Position numbers and translations under genes: made by a program. The notes beneath the pieces are model-generated. The model searched no databases and had not been told where the DNA came from. It saw only the letters and a list, made by a program, of their open reading frames with translations. A stretch of 64,000 nucleotides of DNA from Halichondria panicea (Eukaryota > Porifera > Demospongiae > Suberitida > Halichondriidae), in contig NC_087392.1 in assembly GCF_963675165.1 (NCBI RefSeq), positions 4,547,442-4,611,441 of the forward strand, written 5' to 3'. Below are positions 55,181-64,000 of this stretch, piece by piece. Position 1 is the stretch's first letter. Every line of letters begins with the position of its first letter.

Positions 55181-57286
55181 GTTTTTACCATGACTTGTGT
55201 TTTTTTGGCTAGCTTAATAATTATAGATGGATTATAAAGAGAGCGACAACTGATGTGTGGCAATAAAAGAATTAATAATACCACCATAATTATAATTATA
55301 TCACCCTCTACCAGGAGTTTGCCTTTACCCAGCTACCAGCCCCACCCTCCCTGTGTCCTGCAGAAGAGAAACCCCATCAGATAGATACCACACACCAGAG
55401 TGCGTGCAAAACCAAGAAGTAGACAAAACAAACTGGCCGGCCATGGTCCTCTCTACTTGCATGGTCTTGCTGGTCTGCACAGCTCTGCTTCTCTACCTTT
55501 AAGTTACAGGTATGTAGTGAGTAGTCTGCATTCTGCCTGATTGTATTGTGTACCATTTAGCCAAGGTCTCTTATAACATTCTATGCAGACTACTCTTTGC
55601 TCCCAGCTGCCGAATATTTAATGGCAGCAATATACCGATCAAGGGACCACCACTGCGTGTGCATGTTTGTTTATTGTATAGGATAAGTGGAGATCGATGA
55701 CGATAAATTAATGAATGGGTTTGTGGATTGCAGAATTTATGTCTCAATACGTGTACAGGGTTTTGCAAAATCCTTGCAACAGGGCTAAACAGACATTGCA
55801 ATGACTTCCATATATGGAAGTCAACTAATAATTATTTTGTGTACATGTACATGTATATGCAGCATACAGGGATGTATGATTATTCCCCTCTGGCTCCAAT
55901 CCACTCAGTCATACGACTGAGTATCCATATAGCCGGTAGGGTATTGAAATAACTGTTGACTTTTTTTTTTTAATGTTCTGGTGACTCTTCAAAATCCCCT
56001 CTAATTCAAAATCCTGTATGACAGACACCCTGGTATGTGTATAATCATTTCACGAATTGAAATATGTCCAGAGAGCATCAGCTTATATTCATACGTTTGT
56101 AAGAACTGTTGCTCTTTTCAATGATATACCGGAACAGTTGATAAATGACACCCTCCAAACAGTGGTATTGGCTGATATTGATAAGCTTGAAGACAGATGC
56201 CTTGCCCCTTATAGGCCTTATATTGTAACCAACATTTCAGACTTATCTGGTAACGAGTAATTTACTGGAAGCTACACTCCTACTTTCATTGATTTCCAGC
56301 CTATTAGCTTAGCTAAAAGCAGTCACACATGACCGTGCTAATAAATTAATCTACACTTGGATGAGATTTCTTTAAAAATAATGTAAACAGGTACAAAACT
56401 TGTTTAACAGGTCAAGCTGTACACCAGGATGACCATTGAAAATTTGCATGTCTTGAAGGTATGCTCCTCTCACTTCTTTGCTTTGCCATCTTCTGTCTGG
56501 TTATTATTTTGAAGAATGCAAAAACCTCCAAATGGTACTAAAAACAACTGATAATGATCAGTCAATACACAGCTATGCCAACAGTTCTGCACACACCAAC
56601 ATCACAACAATATTTGCCTTGCATCCACCTGGTGTACCATCCACCACCTTAATTAAATGTTGTGAATAATTATAAATAAGCTGATGCTCTCTTTAGGCTC
56701 ACAGGACATCTTTCATTATACATATACCTGGACATGTACACTATAATATTATTATAAGTCAGCAGTTGACTTCCATATATGGAAGTCATTGCTGTGTCTG
56801 TTTAGCTTGTTGCAAGAATTCTGCAAAACCCTGCAAAAAACAAAACAATGCAGTTCTGTTGGCCATCAGAGGAGGTACAACAGGCGCGGTGCAGCTCAAG
56901 CAATTAGCCTCAGTAAAACATACGACGTGGGCAGGATTTTTTGTATGGATTCAATTTTCATAAATACACTTAACGCTTCACTAATCCATACAAATAATAG
57001 GCCCATCACCTCTTAGTTGACCTGCATAGTAGAATAGTTGCCTTAGTTGCCTTAGTGATTCATTACTGAGTTATTATGTAAAAAAACATTTTGGAAATTT
57101 ATGCTGAACGTCTTCTATATTACACTAATTATAATACTCTGAGCAAAACAAAGTATGCCCGAGGCATTGTAATGATAGCAGTCTCTAAATCTACAGCAGT
57201 GGTTTATGTTTGTTTTTGATGTTGTACTCCGTATCAGTATCTGTTTCAAGTCCCTCGATCTCTTTCACTAACTCATCTTCCAATTT
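55181..57286. other. Intergenic region with a foldback repeat, no gene assigned
   Basis: AATAAA at 55262-55267 probably ends CRYL1. At 55375-55502 a short open frame ends in a hydrophobic anchor (MVLSTCMVLLVCTALLLYL), but no partner exon was found. Inverted copies at about 55740-55830 and 56762-56843 share TGACTTCCATATATGGAAGT and CTGTTTAGC...TTGCAAGAATTCTGCAAAAC-type sequence and bracket about 0.93 kb, so 55740-56843 may be one foldback or TIR element. An inner ORF (56057-56260) was not recognised. Confidence 0.45.
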
Positions 57287-59180
57287 TCAAACAGTTAAAT
57301 CTAAGACAGGTTTTCTCTGAATGTATGCCATTGCAAACTCTTTTAAATGACCCTCAATCAATTTATCGGCAATATTTAGATTTTGAAGGCCTTGATTGTG
57401 TATTAGCATTTCACACACAGATTTAGCGACTTCATCTTTTGTGTCGAGTTCTTGTAAATAAGCTTCACTACAGTCTAACGTGTTTAACGTTGTGTTTTCA
57501 TGTTGTAAGCTTTCAAATAGTTTTGTACATCCCAGAATGCTTAATGTGTATTTGCTGATTGTTAGTTCCATCAGCGAGCAATTTTGTGACAGAGTGTCAG
57601 CAATACAACAAACCACATCGTCATTTGTCTTACTTCGACGACTTATTTTTAGAACAGTCAGTGTTTTGTTGTTAATGAGTAGACATTTCAAAGCTGTGCA
57701 ACACTCCTCTTCATCCAATATATTATCACTGACGTCTAGTATGGTGATGCATCAGGGGCGTTTCTAGAAATTGAAGCAGGAGGGTGCTCAAGAATACAGA
57801 AAAAATGGGGCCGCGCGCATAGCGCACGCGATTTTACGCCCCCTCATTTATTGCGGCGCATCTTTCATACATCCAGCTCCTCCCCCATGCAGCCTTGCAG
57901 CAAAAAAGTACAGCACACTGTCCAAGAAAAGAGCAGCTCCTACTATTCTCCTCTAGAGCTTCTCTCTTCCATTCTATAGTTCTGTTACTATGTTACTAGA
58001 TAAAGCATCTAGCTACAGTAATTTTTATGTTATTACATGTGATCTTCTTGTAAATGACAATACAATGTATAATGTTGTAGTTTGTAGCCCAGAGCAATCT
58101 ATAGTACCGGTACTATAGCTCATAGTTCCCTGCTAAATACACTCAAATGGGATCTCATAGCGTGATAATTATGAGTCAGTCATCTTGTAGGATCTCCATG
58201 CACTATTCTCCTGGGGTACATCCTAGCAAACTGGTCAATTACTGCAATGGGGATGTCCAGTCATTCTGGTGTTAGTCATTGCTTCTCAGTATCTCTCAGT
58301 GGAGCAAGAGGTGACTGGGAGAGTGCAGAGGATCTTGATCAGCTATTTAGCATTACATAACCATTGGAATGGCAATACTGATTGCGCATGCTCAATTGGG
58401 CGTGGTCGATCATGACTTGAGTCAATGAGATAGAGCTGCACGTATCTCTGGAGCTGCACAGTTAGCTAGCTAGCTACTGAGTGATATTTCATGGTTGTCT
58501 GGGAGGACAGGGGGGTGCTCAAGCCCCCAAAGCCCCCCATTGTATACGCCACTGTGCATGATACGCCACTGTGCATGATGAACAAAGACCATTGAAAAGT
58601 TCTGTCCAACCTTTCTTTACTTCATAATTATTGTTGAGACTAAGTTTTTTCAAAGGAGAGTCCTTTGTAAAAGTAATTCCCTTAAATGCTTCTTCCGTTA
58701 AACGAAACTGGTCAACTCTCAAAACAGTTAGTACTTTACTTCCACGAATGTACTGTTTAAAGGCTAAAGATCCCTCATTTCCAAGTCCTTCACTGTTGGA
58801 AGGCGTTGATAAGTCTAAAGTGGTGATGGAGGTTGATGGGAGTGTTTGAAACAACAATACTGCCATCTTACCAGTAGTCTGGACACTGAGTTCTCGCAGG
58901 CTTTGATTTCTGATAGAACATGAAAGAAACTTTCTGAATTATCCCTTAATATTACTTTCAAGACTTGTAGCTGCTTGCATGTTGTGACTATCTCTGAAAG
59001 TTGTTTCACATATTCTTCATTCAAAGTACATCTTAAATTTAGTTCACAAAGATTTTGGGACTTCACTGTAAATAGTGCATTGAGCCAGCTGCTGTCTTCC
59101 CAACTATAGTATCCCCAACTAGAGTCTTCTAACTTGAGTGCCACAGTTGAATTGAGTGAGAGTCCATCCTCCAATTGCAT
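57287..59180 (-). pseudogene. Leucine-rich-repeat (RNase-inhibitor-type) gene, split by a transposon and frameshifted
   Basis: Two halves (59180-58580 and 57752-57287) read as LRRs of the RI/NLR type: SLRELSVQTTGKMAVL, SITTLDLSTPS, SPLKKLSLNNN, KTLTVLKIS, CSLMELTIS, QGLQNLNIADK. Removing the 802-bp element at 57753-58554 plus one flanking copy of TGCAT restores the frame from NGLCSS to CITILDVSDNILDEEE. A separate one-base frame shift lies near 58915 between SFFHVL and NQSLREL. No start, NACHT or effector domain is visible, so this is a fragment. It resembles LRR tails of sponge NLR-type receptors; that assignment is inference. Confidence 0.75.
57753..58554. mobile_element. 802-bp TIR element inserted in the LRR gene
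   Basis: Ends CAGGGGCGTTTCTAG and, inverted, CAGTGGCGTATAC; GGGTGCTCAAG follows near both ends. Flanked by TGCAT on both sides (57748-57752, 58555-58559). A 17-bp unit ACGCCACTGTGCATGAT is then tandemly doubled at 58546-58579. CAGNGGCG ends recall hAT-like elements, but those make 8-bp duplications. No transposase. Confidence 0.82.
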
Positions 59181-59346
59181 CCTTATACATGCACTTACAG
59201 CATTCTGTGTATTGTTTTTGTTTGTTCTAGTTTTGCTGTTTTGAGTTCAGTTTTGTTTGCAAGGAGTGCATGTTCTTTCATAATTATGATAAAGACAGTT
59301 GTTCAATTCTCCTATAGTCAAGAATACTACGTTACACCCCCCCCCC

Positions 59347-60111
59347 AGGGGCCGATCCAGGGGTGATTTTGAGGGGCTGAAGCCCCCCCCTTTTGAAAAA
59401 CTACCCATGTATTGCTATAGTCTGAGGTTACAACAATTTTGCCACCAACCTTGTTACTTATGCATCTGCATGTAGACTCACTGACTTAAGAGATGCTAGA
59501 CAATAGCCAAGTCTAGCTACTAAGAGTATAAAGGATGTAGGCTAGCTAGCTGGACATGCATACTATACTGTACTAGCTAGTAGCTAGCTAGCTAGAATGT
59601 CAACTATTGCTGTTGCTGAGTCAGCTCCTTGTGCAATGTTTTGTAGCCTCGATCATATCCCAGGCCTCTTTTCCTAGGCCTTGTGAAGGAGGCTATTGTG
59701 CATGCTGTTGAGCTGCAACATGGAGCGGATCTCAGACTTTTTCAGCTAGTTGCAAGGAAGCAGCCTTATCTCCTCTCACTCTCAGTGCAGTCTGGGTAGG
59801 CATTGTGATTCTTTCATGTACCAAGAGTGCATGAATGTAGATGTAACATCTACAGTATATACATCCTTTTGTGGATCAGAACGAGTTTTTTGTATTAACT
59901 TTTTCATATTCAGTATTCACTTATTAATATGACAGTTCAAAGGTAAAAATGTGAGCAAATTGTAAAAAGCAAAAAATTTCGCCTCCGGCGAGGCGGGAGG
60001 GGGATGCTCCCCCTCCCATACCCACCCCCTGGGTGGCTCTGCCACCCTCGTACGGGGCTTTGCCCCTTTCTACTAGCCCCCCCCTTTCATTTTTCCTGGA
60101 TCCGCCCCTGC
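59347..60111. mobile_element. TIR element with CAGGGGC.GATCCAGG ends
   Basis: Left CAGGGGCCGATCCAGG and right CCTGGATCCGCCCCTG are terminal inverted repeats, flanked by poly-C on both sides. GC-rich subterminal stretches (59365-59395, 59980-60095) surround an AT-rich centre. Non-coding; hAT-like by its ends only. Confidence 0.75.
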
Positions 60112-60139
60112 CCCCCCTACACACACACACATTCCACAG

Positions 60140-60256
60140 AGAGTGGACGAGTCGAGTGCCTACTACCAGGAGCAAGTGAGACAGGCCAAGCAGATCATGA
60201 CACCCTTCACACTGCAGAGGCTCAAGTCACAAGTGCTGAGTCAGCTCCGGGCCAAG
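60140..60256 (+). pseudogene. Orphan SNF2-helicase exon, SMARCAD1-like
   Basis: A 39-codon open exon with an acceptor (ATTCCACAG) and donor (AAG|GTGTCC). Its peptide (YYQEQVRQAKQIMTPFTLQR, then LKSQVLSQL) closely follows the SMARCAD1 segment between the helicase lobes (AKQIIKPFILRRVKEEVL in human). No other helicase exon lies within reach on either side, and a transposon ends 28 bp upstream. Probably a captured or left-behind exon. Confidence 0.6.
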
Positions 60257-61859
60257 GTGTCCAGTACGGAGCATTGTACAGGGGTGTGGTGGAGAGGTCA
60301 ATCAGGGTTAATCAGGGCCGACATGGTGAGTGCCTGCAGGGGAATGTTGTGTGTTGGGGAGATTGTGGCTAGTTTGTGTTGTGGTTTAGTCATAAGAGAG
60401 GCAGTGGGTGTGGTTTGATGTGCAGAGATTCAAAAATTGGTGTGTCTTGAATCGGTGGAATGGGCTACTGCATGCTGGAATACTGGAATGACCTTTGACC
60501 TTGTTGTGCATGCGCAATACATGCATCACCTATTATAATAGTTGAACTGTACTATAAAATCATTGGTGGCTGAAAAAACTCTCTCTGGCTAGTACTGTCA
60601 CAAACCATACAATAATTTATTAGCAACATCAACAACATAAAGTACAAGATTATTATTATTATAAGCAAATTGAATATGAAATATAATATAATTACAACTG
60701 TCCAGGCATTTTGTTTCTTCAGGTTCGGTGACAATCTTCCAGACGTTTGTCTTTTCAGAAACTCGATCAGAGACTTTTGTGAACAGTGGTAGGCAGAAAA
60801 CGTTTTTCATGCGTCTGGTGCATTCCACAGCCGACCACAAGTAGTTGCAAACTAGTTGTCCTATAAAAGGAGTGATGTGTACACGGAAAAGAATGCAACA
60901 ACAAATCAGTTGTTACACAGCTCACTTGTGCGCACATTGGATATATTGGCTCAGTAGTGCCTTTGCCCTCGAGGCCTGCGGCCCTCGGGCCTAAGTCACT
61001 ACTGAGCCAATATATATCCCTCCCTCGGGCCTAAGTACGTCACTACTGAGCCAATATATATCCCATGTGGCACTTGTGCATGTGTCACAACTATAACATA
61101 ATAAACATTTATAAACTCATGACACCATCGATCACTCTTTTCATTACAATAATAGTTGCCAAAACAGGATGTGGGCAGAGGATGGTATTTGTGGTCTATA
61201 AGTCTCATCGATGCACTCTTATATATGTTTCAACTCTTATGTTCAACTTACATTCATACTCGACAGGTTCATCGTTGATATCAGAATAGCTCCTATAGCC
61301 TCTTTCACAGGTCTTCCATGCATTGCAGAGGAGAGGAAGTGCGGCCTGGGATAGAGGCTAGATACATCCATGAAAACTTACAGAAACTCTTCACCATAAT
61401 TATATCTCTAAATTGTGTATCTACATCAAAATGTTAAAAATGAATTCACCTGAATTTATAACAATTATCTCCAGCAACAATTTTCACTGTCGAGGAACTG
61501 CAACGGTGAGCAATTGTGTCTAAGATGCTATCTAAGCCAATAGCACACTCAGCACTATACCTCTTGACTATTCAAAACTTACCTCCATGCATTACCACAT
61601 GGTCAAAGGTCATTCCAGTATCCCAGTATTCCAAGTCAAGTAGTCCATTCCACCGATTCAAGACACCTCAAACATTGTGTTGTCCTCAATATTGTATAGC
61701 AGACAGTTATCAATTCACCTGCTATAATTATTATCAAACTATATAATTATTTACTGAGTGTATTGCTCGTTCAGTTGAAGTAATTACATACTGTAATAAC
61801 TTTCAACATAATGTCAAGTATTTTACAGCATATTACAATAACACAAAAGAACTGAGACA
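60257..61859. other. Intergenic region; weak minus-strand exon candidates
   Basis: Holds hairpin D. On the minus strand an open stretch from 60860 (after TTTTATAG) reads QLVCNYLWSAVECTRRMKNV to about 60718. Another at about 61351-61252 lies between acceptor- and donor-like sites. Their phases do not join without a stop, and no family was recognised, so neither is called as a gene. Confidence 0.3.
60909..61093 (+). repeat. Hairpin D: long inverted repeat with GC-rich loop and conserved 3' flank
   Basis: The left arm GGATATATTGGCTCAGTAGT and its inverse CACTACTGAGCCAATATATA enclose a loop with CCCTCGAGGCCTGCGGCCCT. The right arm plus part of the loop is tandemly duplicated (about 60983-61022 and 61023-61065). 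The conserved flank AACTATAACATAAT follows at 61090-61103. Confidence 0.8.
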
Positions 61860-64000
61860 CTACTTAAAAGTAAACATTTCACATTTTGTCGGTGCACCAA
61901 ATCCTCCCACTACCATCAGTTTGTTCCCAGGGAGGGCAGCAGTGACGCATGCTAATCGAGGTGTTGACATTTGACTAATGACAGTCCATGATGCCATATT
62001 GTACTGATATATGTCTTTAGTGTTATCTCTATTGGAGTCCACCCCACCCACTGCCAGCATGTAGCCATTGATGGTAATAAGAGTGGAGTTGCTAACTGGC
62101 AAAGGGGAAATCTTCTCCCATATAGCTGAGCTTGGCTGGGACTGAGTTAGTTTTCTTAACGAGCATTTGTACACTGAATACTTCTCTTGAGCATCCTCAG
62201 TTCGTGGGTGTATGTACACATAGTCTCCACAGTTCGTTGTTGATGGATTGTCGGTTCGCACAGGTAGTGAGCTAACAATAGACCATTGCATATTAGCAGT
62301 GTTTAATACTTCGACTGTATTAAAATTCTTATAATCACGCCATCCCCCAGTCACTACAAGTGTGTTTTTAGCGTACACAGCTCCAGGACTCCACCGTCTG
62401 GTTGGCATAGGAGGGAAGTGTTCGGCCCATTTGTTGTTAATGTAGCTGTAGAGTTTGTTACTATAGACTTGTGTGTCTGACCCTCCCCCCACAGTTGTGA
62501 GCATGTCATCAACACTGACAATAATGAAGTAGCTGTTAGGGCAAGGTGGTAACTTGTGCCATTGATTGTTGCTGAACTCAAAAACAGTGTTACTTCCGTA
62601 AGGTCTAAAGTATGCCTTGTCTCCAATCACGCCTGATGATGATCCATACCCAATATCAACAGGTGCATCAGGTAGTGACTCGATTGTAACAGGTTTCATT
62701 GGTGTAGGTTGCTCATCTTGCAGTGCGACTTGGTGCATTCGAGTCAATAGATCGTGAGATTCCTCGTTCTTGCTTGCCAAAGCTTGTCTCAGTTCAGTGA
62801 CTTCTCTGTCTCGTTGATCGATGGCTTGTTGGAGGGCAGCAGTGTTCTCCTCACTTGATTGCAACTCTTGGTTGAGTCTCCTCAGCTGTCTCTCTCTGGC
62901 TCCAGCTTCCTTTTGAAGTGTTGCTTTGTCTTGTTGGAGGGCAGCAGTGTTCTTCTCACTTGATTGCAACTCTTGGTTGAGTCTCCTCAGCTGTCTCTCT
63001 CTGGCTCCAGCTTCCTTTTGAAGTGTTGCTTTGTCTTGCTGGAGGGTTTGGTTTTCTTGTGTTGCTTGGCCTAGTCTCGTAGTGAGTTGACCATTTTCAA
63101 TGTCCTTTGTTTGTAACTGTTCATTGTTTTGTGTTATTGTCTCTCGATTGGCTTGTAGCTGTGTGTCTTTTTCTGTTATAAGCTGTTGATTTTCTTGCAG
63201 TTGTTGTTCGCTCATTTGTATTTGCTCATTTTTTTCTGTTATAATCTGTTGATTTGCTTGTAGTTGTTCATATTTTTCTCTATGAGCATCTGGTGCAGGT
63301 CTTCTTGTTGGGAGCTTTCCTGGTACCGTGGTGTCCTCTTGAGAGCATCCAGTGTTTGGCAGAGCTGTTGGGAAGATGGTCGTTCAACATCTCTGTCTTT
63401 GAGGCAGTTACGAGCAATCGGCAGTAGAGGGTGGGTGGGCTCAATCAGGTTTATGTGAGCTTGTCTTCTCTCTATCTCTGGCACTGGAACGTTGGCTCGA
63501 ATTGCTTGGTTCGGAAATCGTAAATCAAACAGTTCTCTTATTTGAAATCGATCTGTTGGCTTTGGAAATTGTCGAGTTGTGGTCTGAACTAGAAGCACAC
63601 CGAATGAGAAGTTGTCTAGTTTCTCTGTGTACACTGGTGGTTCGTTTAGTGCCTCGGGAGACATGAAGGCTGGTGTTCCCGGGCATGTGGTCATTGTGGC
63701 TTGTCGGGTGACGTTTATGTCCCTGAATTTGGACATTCCGAAATCGGTGACTTTGGCTCGAGTGCCTGCAATGAGTAGGACATTGTTGCTAGAAAGGTCA
63801 CGATGGATGATCCCATTGGAGTGGAGAAAGGCAAGTGCTTGAGCTATGTCATAGGAGAGGTCGATTTGGATATGGTAGGGAATATCTCCGAGTGATGACT
63901 CCAGGAAGTGTGTCAGACTCTCGTCCATGAGCTCCATGAGAAGAACTGGTGCATTTGTGTCGGTATCACGATAGGTCCCTAAGTACTGTACAATATTGGG
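61860..64000 (-). pseudogene. Kinase + coiled coil + Kelch gene, copy C, one frameshift; runs off the right edge
   Basis: Intronless. The kinase part (from the window edge to 63239) has the HPNIVQYLG region cut by the window, HRDLSSNN, DFG and PGTPAFMSPEAL. The coiled coil and a complete Kelch propeller (63215-61860; ILVTGG/AVGGVDSNRD-type repeats, end VVGGFGAPTK) lie in the next frame. The break is one missing base at about 63270, where MLIEKNMNNY should read on as a Glu/Gln coil as in copy A. Compared with copies A and B the coil has an extra tandem unit of about 35 residues (two RERQLRRLNQELQSSE blocks). It could be functional if the missing base is an assembly error. Confidence 0.8.

Noticed and set aside
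55375-55520. Alternative last exon of CRYL1 encoding a membrane anchor
   Set aside because: The frame and acceptor do not join convincingly, and the read-through exon ending at 55180 matches the known CRYL1 C terminus.
55571-56260. Possible retrotransposon reverse-transcriptase remnant
   Set aside because: The short ORFs have no recognisable RT motifs (no YxDD-type block); only the inverted repeats could be supported.

Overview
This window looks like nuclear DNA of a demosponge, most probably Amphimedon queenslandica. The genes are animal genes with many short GT-AG introns (one has 32 coding exons), intergenic gaps of only 150-500 bp, and AT-rich introns crowded with small inverted-repeat elements. 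The species name is an inference from gene content and style; no database was searched.

Eight protein genes could be joined exon by exon with consistent phase at every junction. Left to right they are: TFB1M (minus, 6564-8980), mitochondrial 12S rRNA dimethyltransferase; a TAB2/TAB3-like TAK1-binding adaptor (plus, 9146-11255); an SLC38A11-like amino-acid transporter (plus, 11651-18312); PTER, the N-acetyltaurine hydrolase family (minus, 18481-20851); a LAMP-family lysosomal glycoprotein (minus, 21043-22936); HTATSF1, a U2 snRNP-associated splicing factor (plus, 23092-27151); myosin VI (minus, 27649-52252); and CRYL1, lambda-crystallin / L-gulonate 3-dehydrogenase (plus, 52559-55180). Three pairs are head to head with 155-306 bp between start codons (TFB1M/TAB2-3, LAMP/HTATSF1, MYO6/CRYL1) and probably share bidirectional promoters. 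These are unrelated housekeeping, trafficking and signalling genes rather than one pathway.

Both ends of the window and some introns hold lineage-specific and decaying genes. The left edge has a multi-exon gene with a Myb/SANT-like domain and two frame breaks. Three intronless copies of a kinase + coiled coil + Kelch gene lie at 4.2-5.6 kb, 32.6-34.8 kb (inside a MYO6 intron) and 61.9-64 kb; each carries a different lesion. At 57.3-59.2 kb an LRR gene is split by an 0.8-kb transposon, and at 60.1 kb there is an orphan SNF2-helicase exon.

The repeat landscape is the most unusual part. Four long hairpins have unrelated arms but share a GC-rich loop and one conserved flank. Four or more MITE families of unrelated interior share a TACCGTAT terminus. 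A 1.43-kb element with ~145-bp terminal inverted repeats sits inside a minisatellite. Several minisatellites start exactly at splice sites, including at least 16 tandem copies of a MYO6 splice-acceptor context. No tRNA, rRNA or CRISPR array was seen.
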